Assembly: GCF_003382275.1 (NCBI RefSeq)
Contig: NZ_QTJX01000006.1
Location: forward strand, 1 to 64,000
Length of the DNA stretch: 64,000 nucleotides
Source: Flagellimonas nanhaiensis
Lineage (GTDB): Bacteria > Bacteroidota > Bacteroidia > Flavobacteriales > Flavobacteriaceae
Reading direction: 5' to 3'
A program made the position numbers and the translations under genes. The notes beneath the pieces were generated by a model. That model worked only from the letters and a program-made list of their open reading frames with translations, was not told the origin of the DNA and did not search any database. Positions 42,798 to 51,264 of this stretch are shown in pieces; the first letter of the stretch is position 1; each line of letters begins with the position of its first letter.

Positions 42798-43547
42798 TCA
42801 GGTTAATATTTTGTACAATACCGGTCTGCTCGGGCTTGCGTCATTTTCAAATGGAGCCACTTGAAGATTCAAGAAATATGTGCCATCTTCAACATCATTG
42901 GGCACATAGATGAACTCCGTAATGGTGGCACTCAATCTCTTCTGGCCATTTGTGCCCCAAAATGCATTATGTGCCAACATTGCCCCTCCGTCCTTTTCCT
43001 TGTCTACCGAAGGAAGGTCAACCAAAACATGTTCCACTTCTTTCTTTGCCAAGTATTTTGCGGCATCTTCCAAAAGATACGGTGGATTGGTATTTGAGTA
43101 TTTCCTTGAACGTTTGTCCGCTAAATTGGGAAGCGTTCTAATGACCAAAGCTTCTCTTTTCTTATTTCCCAAAGCATATTTCAATTGTTTCTCCGAAATC
43201 ACGAAATCATTGCCCATTTGTTCTGGAGCCACGGTTATGACTTCTGCCAAAAAGAAAAAGCGCTTTAAGTTCTGGTTTATCGAATGAAACGCTTCAGTAA
43301 TATGACCCAAACATTCGGTATGCGTCACATGTGAATGCGGGTTGAACCAAATATCGTTGAAGTTGGTGGACCCTCCTTCAGAGACTTTACCAATAAACCC
43401 TTTCTCTCGGTGTGGCACCATCTTTGGATCGTCTAAATACCAGGCATTTATGTTGTTTTCTCCGCCAATCAATGGAATGGAAATGTCTCGGGGTTGCGAC
43501 AAATCTACTTTGTAGTTTCTGGAATTGTGTTTAATAGTGGCAATCAT
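42798..43547 (-). CDS. Cyclase-family metal hydrolase (kynurenine formamidase-like)
   Basis: The 249-residue protein has metal-binding residues spread as in the cyclase/KynB family: FNPHSHVTHTECLGHI near residue 75 (in place of HxGTHxDxP) and a second HNAFWG motif near residue 195. Whether it is a true formamidase is unclear because the first motif is divergent. It overlaps hemW by 4 bp. Confidence 0.82.
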   Translation of the reverse strand: MIATIKHNSRNYKVDLSQPRDISIPLIGGENNINAWYLDDPKMVPHREKGFIGKVSEGGSTNFNDIWFNPHSHVTHTECLGHITEAFHSINQNLKRFFFLAEVITVAPEQMGNDFVISEKQLKYALGNKKREALVIRTLPNLADKRSRKYSNTNPPYLLEDAAKYLAKKEVEHVLVDLPSVDKEKDGGAMLAHNAFWGTNGQKRLSATITEFIYVPNDVEDGTYFLNLQVAPFENDASPSRPVLYKILT

Positions 43548-44680
43548 AATCCCAAGTTAATCATAAATAAATCCGAAGCAATTCCATCTGCCAAAAACTT
43601 TCCTTTTTTGGTTGCCAACAACTTTCCATCTTCTGCAACAAGCAAATTGGTGTCCAAATATTTTTTTGATTGTTGATTGAGGTATTCCAAATAGTTATCT
43701 CCAAAATCTGTTTTGATCTTCTCCAAAGAAACTCCCCAAATAGTTCGCAAACCTGTCATTACATACTCATTGTACCTATCCATTTTGGATAAGGTTTCCA
43801 CTTCGTTCGGAAGCTCATCCTTTTCCAAAGCTTTGATGTATTTGGTATTGTTCCGCACATTCCAACTCCTCTGCTCACCATCAAAAGAATGTGCGGATGG
43901 GCCTATTCCCAGATACTTTTTTCCCTGCCAGTAGGAAGAGTTGTTTTTTGAAAAGAAACCTGGTTTTCCAAAATTGGAAATCTCATAGTTTACAAAACCT
44001 TCCTTCTCCAACTTATCCGCTAGAATATAAAATTGTTCTTGGGCCTGTCGCTCATCCACATCTTGAATAATTCCCTTCTCAATAAATTTTTTGAGTGCTG
44101 TTTTGGACTCAATTGTAAGAGCATAACTGGAAATATGGGGAAGCTGAAACCCCAAGGCCTTTTCAATATTGGTTTCCCATCTCTTGTTGCTCATTCCTGG
44201 AATGCCATAGATCAAATCAATGGTGATATTTTCAAAATGTTCTTGTGCCAATCTGATACAATTTTCGGCCTCCTGGGCATTGTGGGCCCGGTTCATGAGT
44301 TTCAAGTCTTCATCAAAAAACGATTGGATTCCTATGCTCAACCGGTTAATTGGACTTTTAGATAATTGCGTTATGGCCTCTTTTGATAAATCATCGGGAT
44401 TGGCCTCCAAGGTAATTTCAGGATTGTCGATCACATCATAGTTCTGGTACACGGATGCGATTAAACCCTCAATTTCCTCTGCACTTAAAATGGATGGGGT
44501 CCCTCCTCCAAAATAAATGGTCTCAATCTTTTCTTTTTGAAGTTCAGATTTACGCAATTCAATCTCACGTTGAAGTGCGTTCACCATAGCATCTTTTTTC
44601 TTGAATTGTGTGGAGAAATGAAAATCACAGTAATGGCAAGCTTGCTTGCAAAACGGGATATGGATGTAAATACCAGCCAT
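43544..44680 (-). CDS. hemW: Radical SAM heme chaperone HemW
   Basis: The 378-residue protein has the radical SAM cluster FCKQACHYC (C11, C15, C18), followed by HemW-typical FGGGTPSIL, LSIGIQSF and the C-terminal HemN-like domain. The additional aromatic HFS after the cluster favours HemW rather than HemN. It delivers heme to respiratory proteins. Confidence 0.93.
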   Translation of the reverse strand: MAGIYIHIPFCKQACHYCDFHFSTQFKKKDAMVNALQREIELRKSELQKEKIETIYFGGGTPSILSAEEIEGLIASVYQNYDVIDNPEITLEANPDDLSKEAITQLSKSPINRLSIGIQSFFDEDLKLMNRAHNAQEAENCIRLAQEHFENITIDLIYGIPGMSNKRWETNIEKALGFQLPHISSYALTIESKTALKKFIEKGIIQDVDERQAQEQFYILADKLEKEGFVNYEISNFGKPGFFSKNNSSYWQGKKYLGIGPSAHSFDGEQRSWNVRNNTKYIKALEKDELPNEVETLSKMDRYNEYVMTGLRTIWGVSLEKIKTDFGDNYLEYLNQQSKKYLDTNLLVAEDGKLLATKKGKFLADGIASDLFMINLGL

Positions 44681-44688
44681 TCAAATAA

Positions 44689-44716
44689 CAATAATCAATT
44701 GACAATAATCACTTGA
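44689..44716 (+). repeat. Tandem 14-bp repeat flanking the four-helix gene
   Basis: CAATAATCAATTGA and CAATAATCACTTGA are adjacent (13 of 14 identical). A related ATTGTTAATTGGTCATTGTC lies on the other side of the gene near 45110-45132. These A/T-rich repeats suggest an inserted unit. Confidence 0.5.
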
Positions 44717-45065
44717 CAATTCTTGTGGTTTTAAGTATTGAAAACATGATTTTTGAAAGTTCATCGGCTTCTACAATTAATTTCCTTGCAATTTCGTTTG
44801 AAACGTATTCCGAATCCTTTAGCAGGGACAACCAGTATTTTACCTCAAGACTTTCTTTGTACGCAATGGATATTTTGGCTGAGAAATCAGCCTTTGAAAT
44901 TACACCATTTGCTTCCGACACATTGGCACCTATTGAGGTTCCTGAACGCAAAAGTTGTTTGGATAAAACATATTCTTTCTTATTTCGAGTAATCTTCTTG
45001 TGTAATTGTATGATGTTCAATGCAAAGTCATAGGATTTTTTCCATAATACGTTCTCTGAATGCAT
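44709..45065 (-). CDS. Four-helix bundle protein (23S rRNA-IVS type)
   Basis: The 118-residue helical protein has the family signature (LLRSGTSIGANVSEANGVISKADFSAKISIAYKESLEVKYWL). Family members are encoded within 23S rRNA intervening sequences or as stand-alone genes in Bacteroidota; function unknown. It interrupts the hemW-ruvC neighbourhood and is flanked by short repeats. Confidence 0.9.
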   Translation of the reverse strand: MHSENVLWKKSYDFALNIIQLHKKITRNKKEYVLSKQLLRSGTSIGANVSEANGVISKADFSAKISIAYKESLEVKYWLSLLKDSEYVSNEIARKLIVEADELSKIMFSILKTTRIVK

Positions 45066-45132
45066 AAAAGTAGGTTTTGATTAGGGCAATTATATTTCAA
45101 TGGAAACTGTTCATTGTTAATTGGTCATTGTC

Positions 45133-45684
45133 TCATTTAACTTTATTTGGGTTCTGCTTCACAAAAGCTTCCCAACCCGTATAGCTTTTGCCCACATCCA
45201 ATCTTCCTTCATTGTAGAAATGACACACAGCCGCGGCCAACCCATCTGTACTATCCAGGTTTTTGGGCAAGGTCTTTAACTTAAGTAAACTTTGTAACAT
45301 TTTGGCCACTTGCTCCTTGCTTGCATTTCCGTTACCGGTGATGGACATCTTAATCTTTTTGGGCATGTATTCGGTAATGGGAATCTGACGAGAAAGGCCT
45401 GCCGCCATCGCCACACCTTGTGCACGACCCAATTTTAGCATAGACTGCACATTTTTACCATAAAAAGGGGCTTCAATGGCAATTTCATCTGGATGAAAAG
45501 TATCAATCAACTCCAAAGTACGTTCAAAAATGAGCTTCAGTTTGGTATAGGGATCCGAATACTTTTTGAGCATCAGTTCATTCATCTGCACAAAGTGCAT
45601 TTGTTTGTTGACCACTTTGATGATGCCAAAACCCATAACGGTGGTCCCTGGATCAATCCCTAATATTATTTTTTCCTTTATCAA
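45133..45684 (-). CDS. ruvC: Holliday junction resolvase RuvC
   Basis: The 183-residue endonuclease has the first catalytic Asp in ILGIDPGTTVMGFGI (D11), IAIEAPFYGKN (Glu) and TDGLAAAVCH (Asp) near the C-terminus. It resolves Holliday junctions with RuvAB during recombinational repair. It starts 4 bp after the upstream TonB-like lipoprotein gene, so they are probably cotranscribed. Confidence 0.96.
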   Translation of the reverse strand: MIKEKIILGIDPGTTVMGFGIIKVVNKQMHFVQMNELMLKKYSDPYTKLKLIFERTLELIDTFHPDEIAIEAPFYGKNVQSMLKLGRAQGVAMAAGLSRQIPITEYMPKKIKMSITGNGNASKEQVAKMLQSLLKLKTLPKNLDSTDGLAAAVCHFYNEGRLDVGKSYTGWEAFVKQNPNKVK

Positions 45685-45688
45685 GCCG

Positions 45689-46162
45689 TTAATTGGTATT
45701 GAGTATAACTGGAATCCTAAATCTCATGCTAACAGGACTTCCCCGCTTTATGGCGGGAGCCACGGTCAAATCTTTCAGCTTGCTCCTAATCTGGTCGTTG
45801 AGCCCTTCAATTTCTTCAAGCACCTGTGAATTGTCGCCTATTTGCTCTATGGTGATAAATCCGTGTTCGTCCACTTTAAATTCGATGACAATGGTATCAT
45901 TTAAATCGTTTTGGACCTCAAAACTTAAACTGTCCAATGCTTGCGAAGCAATTTGTAGCATCTCTGCCTGAAAACAATCCCTTTGAATCTCTTTAGGAGC
46001 CATTTCATCACAAGCTTCAAAAAGTGGATATTTGTCCACGTCGTTCCAATCTATGGACAAAAGTTCATCGTCCACAAGTTTCTGGGTCTGGTCTTCCTTA
46101 GACATGAAAAGCTCGCATGAAGCAAGCAAGGCAACACAGGAAAAGAACAAAAACTTCCGCAT
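45689..46162 (-). CDS. Lipoprotein with TonB C-terminal-like domain
   Basis: The 157-residue protein has a lipoprotein signal (ALLASC, Cys 16) and a C-terminal region (IEFKVDEHGFITIEQIGDN...LTVAPAIKRGSPVSMRFRIPVIL) resembling the TonB C-terminal fold common in Bacteroidota. There is no transmembrane-Pro-rich linker, so it is not an energy transducer. Role unknown. Confidence 0.7.
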   Translation of the reverse strand: MRKFLFFSCVALLASCELFMSKEDQTQKLVDDELLSIDWNDVDKYPLFEACDEMAPKEIQRDCFQAEMLQIASQALDSLSFEVQNDLNDTIVIEFKVDEHGFITIEQIGDNSQVLEEIEGLNDQIRSKLKDLTVAPAIKRGSPVSMRFRIPVILNTN

Positions 46163-46286
46163 AATGACCCCAAAGAATTTGGCTGAAATTACGACTTTTT
46201 AATCATTTAAATAATGCTCTTTGTTAATGCAACTGGCCATCCTGTAACAAATTGGGAGTATCTTTGTCTAACAAGCAAACACCCTA

Positions 46287-46799
46287 ATGGACATAGCTTT
46301 AACGCTAATAGGTTTTTTTCTGATGCTCATAGGTATTTTGGGCAGTTTCCTTCCTGTTTTGCCCGGACCACCGGTAAGTTGGGTGGGATTGCTGTTGATC
46401 TATCTCACCAAAGCCATTCCAGATGACTGGTGGGTATTGGGAATCACCCTCTTTATTGCTCTTTTTATTACCGTTATGGATTATGTAATTCCCGCGATGG
46501 GCACCAAAAAGTTCGGGGGCAGCAAAGCTGGTATGTGGGGCACCATTGTTGGTCTCTTGGTTGCTATTATTTTTCCTGTCTTTGGGCCATTCGGAATTAT
46601 CATCTGGCCATTTATAGGGGCGTTGGTGGGAGAATTGTTGAACAAAGCCAACCAAAAAACCGCTTTGAAAGCGGCTTTTGGTTCCTTTTTAGGGTTCTTG
46701 ACCGGTACTTTTATGAAACTTGTGGTTACAATTTTCTATGCCCTATTTTACGTTTACCTAGCGATAAAATATGCAGGTGAAATATTCACTTTTTCCTAG
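46287..46799 (+). CDS. DUF456 membrane protein
   Basis: The 170-residue protein has four to five membrane helices with the DUF456 repeats (LPVLPGPPVSWVGLLL, FGGSKAGMWGTIVGLLVAIIFPVFGPFGIIIWPFIGA). Function unknown. It overlaps the end of the convergent nitroreductase gene by 4 bp. Confidence 0.92.
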   Translation: MDIALTLIGFFLMLIGILGSFLPVLPGPPVSWVGLLLIYLTKAIPDDWWVLGITLFIALFITVMDYVIPAMGTKKFGGSKAGMWGTIVGLLVAIIFPVFGPFGIIIWPFIGALVGELLNKANQKTALKAAFGSFLGFLTGTFMKLVVTIFYALFYVYLAIKYAGEIFTFS

Positions 46800-47350
46800 T
46801 CCAACCACTGCACTTTCTCTTCAATAGGGGTTCTTGTCGACGTTTCTACTTCTCCATTGTAGTTCCCCATATAAAGAAAACCTAGACACTTTTCACCTTC
46901 TTGTAAGTCGAAGAATTCATCCATATACTTGATGAGACCCGGAGAGCTCCAATAACATCCTATCCCCAGTTCCGTACAACAAAGCCACATGTTTTGGACC
47001 GCCATGGCCGTTGCGGCCAATTCCTCCCATTCCGGTAAACTTTCATTGGGGTCTCGTTGCATACAAATAGCGATTACAGCAGCAGAACGTGTGGGGTTAT
47101 CCTGTAGTTTTTTGATTTTAATCTGTTTAGGTTTAGGGTCAACCTGCTGGTATTTTTCGGAAAGAAATTCACCCAATTCCTCTTTCTTTTTTCCCATAAA
47201 CACCTTAAACCTCCAAGGCTCTGTTTTTTTGTGCGTAGGCGCCCAATTGGCCGCTTCCAAAATTTGATGGATTGTCTCCTTGGCAATGGGTCTGTCATTA
47301 TATTGAACTGGAAAAACACTACGTCGGTTCTTGATTAAATCAAATATCAT
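46796..47350 (-). CDS. Nitroreductase-family flavoprotein
   Basis: The 184-residue protein has the family start IKNRRSVFPVQYNDRPI, WAPTHKKTEPWRFKV (FMN binding) and CTELGIGCYWSSPG. It is an FMN-dependent NAD(P)H reductase of the YdjA/small nitroreductase type; the physiological substrate is unknown. It lies 47 bp from the end of the LysR gene. Confidence 0.92.
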   Translation of the reverse strand: MIFDLIKNRRSVFPVQYNDRPIAKETIHQILEAANWAPTHKKTEPWRFKVFMGKKKEELGEFLSEKYQQVDPKPKQIKIKKLQDNPTRSAAVIAICMQRDPNESLPEWEELAATAMAVQNMWLCCTELGIGCYWSSPGLIKYMDEFFDLQEGEKCLGFLYMGNYNGEVETSTRTPIEEKVQWLD

Positions 47351-47397
47351 AACTGTTTTTTTTGAGCTTATAAAGTTAAGCTATGCTTCGCTTTTCT

Positions 47398-48285
47398 TTA
47401 AACTTCCAGAAGCAAATCCAAACAATTTCGCAAAGCAGGATTTCTATTATCAGATTTCCAGACCATAGATAGTACCGCTTTTTGTTTGATTCGCTTTAGT
47501 TCAATGAATTTCACTTTCATTTGGAAACCATACTGCAATGCGGTTGGCACAATGGCGATACCCAATTTATTCTCCACCAGCTTGAAAATGGTCTGTGCAT
47601 GCACAGACTTATGGGAAACGTTGGGGGTAAATCCACCGTCCTCGCAGATGCTCATTACCGTATCAAAATACAAGGGACTATAATCTTGTGAAAAAAGAAT
47701 AAAGTTGTCCTGGGCCACTTGCCTTATTCCCTTAAAGTTTTTTTCATCCAAAGGATGATCTTCAGGCAGAACCAAGGAAAATGTGTCTTCAAATACTGGT
47801 TTTATTTGAAGGCCCTTGGGCACTCTGGCCATACGAACAAATCCTAAATCCAATTTATCCCTAACAATAGCACTTATTTGGGCCCTGTTGGAAAGCTCAT
47901 CTAAACTTGTATGTATCAAAGGATGTTTCTCCTTCATATCCAAAAGCAATTTGGGAACCACATTTTGCATGGCAGAACCCAAAAACCCAATGCGCACCTC
48001 TCCCATATGTCCTTTGCCCACCAACTTCAACTGTTTCTTGGTTTGCTCCAAATGGTTAAGGATAAATTCAACTTCTCCTTTCAGATAATTTCCCGCAGGT
48101 GTCAACTCCACCTTCTTTTTATCCCGCACAAAAAGTTGGGTTTCCAGAATTTCTTCCATTTTCTTAATCTGAGTGCTTAATCCAGGTTGGGAAATAAAGA
48201 GCTTTTCAGCTGCTTTCCTATAATGCAACTCCTCTGCAACAGCCAAAAAGTAAACAAAGTGTCGTAGCTCTAATTGATAATCCAT
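47398..48285 (-). CDS. LysR-family regulator, probable hut regulator
   Basis: The 295-residue protein has the LysR HTH (LRHFVYFLAVAEELHYRKAAEKLFISQPGLSTQIKKMEE) and a periplasmic-binding-protein-like effector domain. I take the ATG at 48285; the frame continues to 48369 but then overlaps hutH. It is divergent from hutH with 78 bp between, the typical layout for a LysR regulator controlling its neighbour. A histidine-pathway intermediate would be the expected effector (inference). Confidence 0.9.
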   Translation of the reverse strand: MDYQLELRHFVYFLAVAEELHYRKAAEKLFISQPGLSTQIKKMEEILETQLFVRDKKKVELTPAGNYLKGEVEFILNHLEQTKKQLKLVGKGHMGEVRIGFLGSAMQNVVPKLLLDMKEKHPLIHTSLDELSNRAQISAIVRDKLDLGFVRMARVPKGLQIKPVFEDTFSLVLPEDHPLDEKNFKGIRQVAQDNFILFSQDYSPLYFDTVMSICEDGGFTPNVSHKSVHAQTIFKLVENKLGIAIVPTALQYGFQMKVKFIELKRIKQKAVLSMVWKSDNRNPALRNCLDLLLEV

Positions 48286-48318
48286 AGTTATTAAATAATA
48301 CAAAAATAAGTATTGGCA

Positions 48319-48330
48319 ATTATTAATAAT
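48319..48330. promoter_or_regulatory. Candidate LysR-binding dyad
   Basis: ATTATTAATAAT is a perfect 12-bp palindrome of the T-N11-A type in the middle of the 78-bp LysR/hutH gap. A/T-richness of the region limits certainty. Confidence 0.35.
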
Positions 48331-48363
48331 ACATGATAATTTTATCTTATTCAAATTAATAGC

Positions 48364-49941
48364 ATGCAACTACCCGAAACTTTTCATTTTGGCGAACATC
48401 ATCTTACCACAGGCATAGCCATTGGTATAGCCGAGCACAAGATAAAAGCTGTACTCACCGACTCCTGTTTGGAAAAAATAAAGGCCAGCTGTCAACGAGT
48501 TCAAAACATTGTAGACAAAGGAGATACCGTGTATGGAATCAACACTGGGTTCGGTCCTCTGTGCAACACCAAAATTTCCAAGGAAGACACTAGAATATTG
48601 CAATCCAATATTTTGCAGAGCCATAGTGTGGGTGTTGGCACCCCGATTTCCGAGCAATTGGCCAAATTGATGCTCATTCTTAAAATTCACGCCCTATCCA
48701 AAGGGTATTCTGGTATTGCCGAAACCACAATAAAACGTATGCTTTGGCATATGGAAAATGATGCTATTCCTGTAGTGCCTTCTCAAGGTTCCGTGGGTGC
48801 ATCTGGAGATTTAGCACCACTATCGCATCTGTTTCTTCCTTTGATTGGTTTGGGTAAAGTAACCTATCAGGGAAAAACCATCTCAACACAAAAACTCTTT
48901 GACAAAACAGGATTGACTCCACTGGAATTGGGCCCAAAAGAAGGTTTGGCATTGATCAATGGCACCCAATTCATCGCTGCCCATGCTGTACTAGTAGTTC
49001 AAAAGCTCCAACATTGTCTTAGGCATGCCGATATTATCGGAGCCATGATGATTGAGGGACTCCAAGGTTCCATAAAACCATTTTTTGAAGAGCTACACCA
49101 GCTCAGACCCTTCAAGGGGAACCAACATGTGGCTGGAAGAATTAGAACTTTGTTGCAGGGTTCTGAAATTTTAGAGGACCATATTGATTGCGAACGAGTG
49201 CAAGACCCCTACTCTCTTCGATGCATTCCGCAAGTTCACGGAGCTTCCAGAAATACCTGGTTACATCTCAAAGAACTCTTGGAAACCGAATTGAACTCGG
49301 TAACGGATAATCCCATCATCATAAATGATGAACTTACCATTAGCGGAGGTAATTTTCACGGACAACCTTTGGCCATGGCCTTGGATTATGCCGCACTAGC
49401 TGCTTCGGAATTGGGTAATATATCCGATCGAAGAATATACCTCGCCCTGGAAGGCAACAGTCCCGGGGTTCCCAAATTATTGATGGAGGATACCGGAATC
49501 AACTCAGGATATATGATCTTGCAATACACCACAGCCGCCTTGGCCAGTGAGAACAAAAGTTTGTGTTTTCCCGCAAGTGCCGATAGTATTCCAACCTCGT
49601 TGGGACAGGAAGACCATGTGAGCATGGGGTCCATCAGTGGGCGAAAAGCACTTCAAATTATTGAAAACGTCGAAAAAATATTGGCCATTGAACTATTGAC
49701 GGCCGCCCAAGCTTTTGAGTACAGAAAGCCTCTAAAGTCTGGTGTTTTATTGGATGAAATTCATAAATTCCTGAGAACCAAAGTATCTTTTGCTGAAAGT
49801 GACCGGGTTTTTGCCGATGACATCGAAAAGGGAATTGAAATTATTCGCAAAAGTGAGATTATCGGTTTGGTAGATAAAACCATGATGAAAAAGAAATTAC
49901 AGTGGGATTCACCCCATCTGAACGAATTTGAAATGTATTGA
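48364..49941 (+). CDS. hutH: Histidine ammonia-lyase
   Basis: The 525-residue enzyme deaminates L-histidine to urocanate. The autocatalytic MIO triad ASG (146-148, in GSVGASGDLAPLSH) and active-site TVYGINTGFG are intact. It heads the hutHIUG operon; a 1-bp gap separates its stop from the preferred hutI start. Confidence 0.97.
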   Translation: MQLPETFHFGEHHLTTGIAIGIAEHKIKAVLTDSCLEKIKASCQRVQNIVDKGDTVYGINTGFGPLCNTKISKEDTRILQSNILQSHSVGVGTPISEQLAKLMLILKIHALSKGYSGIAETTIKRMLWHMENDAIPVVPSQGSVGASGDLAPLSHLFLPLIGLGKVTYQGKTISTQKLFDKTGLTPLELGPKEGLALINGTQFIAAHAVLVVQKLQHCLRHADIIGAMMIEGLQGSIKPFFEELHQLRPFKGNQHVAGRIRTLLQGSEILEDHIDCERVQDPYSLRCIPQVHGASRNTWLHLKELLETELNSVTDNPIIINDELTISGGNFHGQPLAMALDYAALAASELGNISDRRIYLALEGNSPGVPKLLMEDTGINSGYMILQYTTAALASENKSLCFPASADSIPTSLGQEDHVSMGSISGRKALQIIENVEKILAIELLTAAQAFEYRKPLKSGVLLDEIHKFLRTKVSFAESDRVFADDIEKGIEIIRKSEIIGLVDKTMMKKKLQWDSPHLNEFEMY

Positions 49942-49942
49942 T

Positions 49943-51175
49943 ATGAACAGACCTTTATTAGTTGGACCGTTTACCCAGTTGCTTCCCATGACCGATTTAC
50001 CTTTAAAAGGTGCATTGGCCGATGAACAATTGACCATCATTGAAAACGGTGGGTTGATCATTTCCAATGGAAAAATCCAAAAAGTTGGCCTCTTTGAAGA
50101 TTTAAAATCGGATAATGTCGATATTCATCATATTGAGGGAAAAACTGTGTGCCTTCCTGGATTTATCGATGCCCACACCCATATTTGTTTTGGGGGATCA
50201 CGTGCCAAGGACTACGCCCTCAGAAATGCCGGAAAATCCTATTTGGAAATTGCAAAGGCCGGAGGCGGAATTTGGGATACGGTAACCCAAACGCGTAAAG
50301 CCACCCAAGAAGAATTGATTGATGGGATACTTTCCAGAAGCAACAACCATCTTCAAAATGGCATCACCACTATCGAAGTAAAAAGTGGTTATGGTCTTTC
50401 TGTGGATGAAGAACTAAAAATGCTTAGGGCCATAAAACAGGCCGGTGAAAAATCACAGGTAGATTTAATCCCGACTTGTTTAGCGGCACACATCAAACCC
50501 AAAGATTGGAATCAACAAGTCGACTACCTCGAAGAAATTGCTTCTACTCTGTTCCCCATCCTGAAATCAGAGAATTTAGCATATAGAATCGATGCCTTTG
50601 TGGAGGACAGTGCTTTTTCGGAAGAGGAAATCGTGCCCTATTTTCAAAAAGCCCAGGAAATGGGATTTGACATCACTGTGCATGCCGATCAGTTTACTAC
50701 TGGAGGCAGCAAGATTGCCGTCGACTTTGGAGCGGTTAGTGCCGACCATTTGGAAGCCAGTACGGACAAAGAAATTCAGCTTTTGGCTCAAAGCAATACC
50801 ATAGCCATGGCATTGCCCGGAGCTTCCATCGGATTGGGATGCGATTTCACCCCGGCCAGAAAACTTTTGGATGCTGGAGCTGCTCTGGCTATTGCCAGTG
50901 ACCACAATCCCGGGTCCGCCCCCATGGGAAATCTATTGACCCAAGCCAGTATTTTGGGAACTTTTGAAAAACTCTCCAACACCGAGGTATTGGCTGGAAT
51001 AACTTTTAGGGCCGCGGCGGCACTTCGCTTGAATAACAGAGGTCATTTGACGGAGAACACACTTGCCGATTTCATTGTCTTTCCAACCGACAATTATCAA
51101 GAAATCACCTATCACCAAGGGCAATTAGGACCTTGTGAAGTATGGAAGAATGGAGAACAGGTAACGTCATTCTGA
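49943..51175 (+). CDS. hutI: Imidazolonepropionase
   Basis: The 410-residue amidohydrolase hydrolyses imidazolonepropionate to formiminoglutamate. Metal and substrate motifs are present: DAHTHICFGGSRAKDY, VKSGYGL, VHADQF and ASDHNPGSAP. The ATG at 49943 directly follows the hutH stop; a start at 49928 would overlap hutH. Confidence 0.96.
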   Translation: MNRPLLVGPFTQLLPMTDLPLKGALADEQLTIIENGGLIISNGKIQKVGLFEDLKSDNVDIHHIEGKTVCLPGFIDAHTHICFGGSRAKDYALRNAGKSYLEIAKAGGGIWDTVTQTRKATQEELIDGILSRSNNHLQNGITTIEVKSGYGLSVDEELKMLRAIKQAGEKSQVDLIPTCLAAHIKPKDWNQQVDYLEEIASTLFPILKSENLAYRIDAFVEDSAFSEEEIVPYFQKAQEMGFDITVHADQFTTGGSKIAVDFGAVSADHLEASTDKEIQLLAQSNTIAMALPGASIGLGCDFTPARKLLDAGAALAIASDHNPGSAPMGNLLTQASILGTFEKLSNTEVLAGITFRAAAALRLNNRGHLTENTLADFIVFPTDNYQEITYHQGQLGPCEVWKNGEQVTSF

Positions 51176-51209
51176 ACTTGTTTCAGAACTAAATAAATAG
51201 AATAATGAG

Positions 51210-51250
51210 ACCCTGAAATAAACCTGTCTGCCGACAGGCAGGTTCAGGGT
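51210..51250. repeat. Palindromic REP-like repeat in the hut operon
   Basis: ACCCTGAA (51210-51217) and TTCAGGGT (51243-51250) enclose a CCTGTCTGCC/GACAGGCAGG dyad. This is a REP-like element of a type common in flavobacterial genomes. Just upstream, GTCATTCTGAAC (near 51163) resembles the element at 54266. Confidence 0.65.
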
Positions 51251-51264
51251 GACCAAAAGAAATC

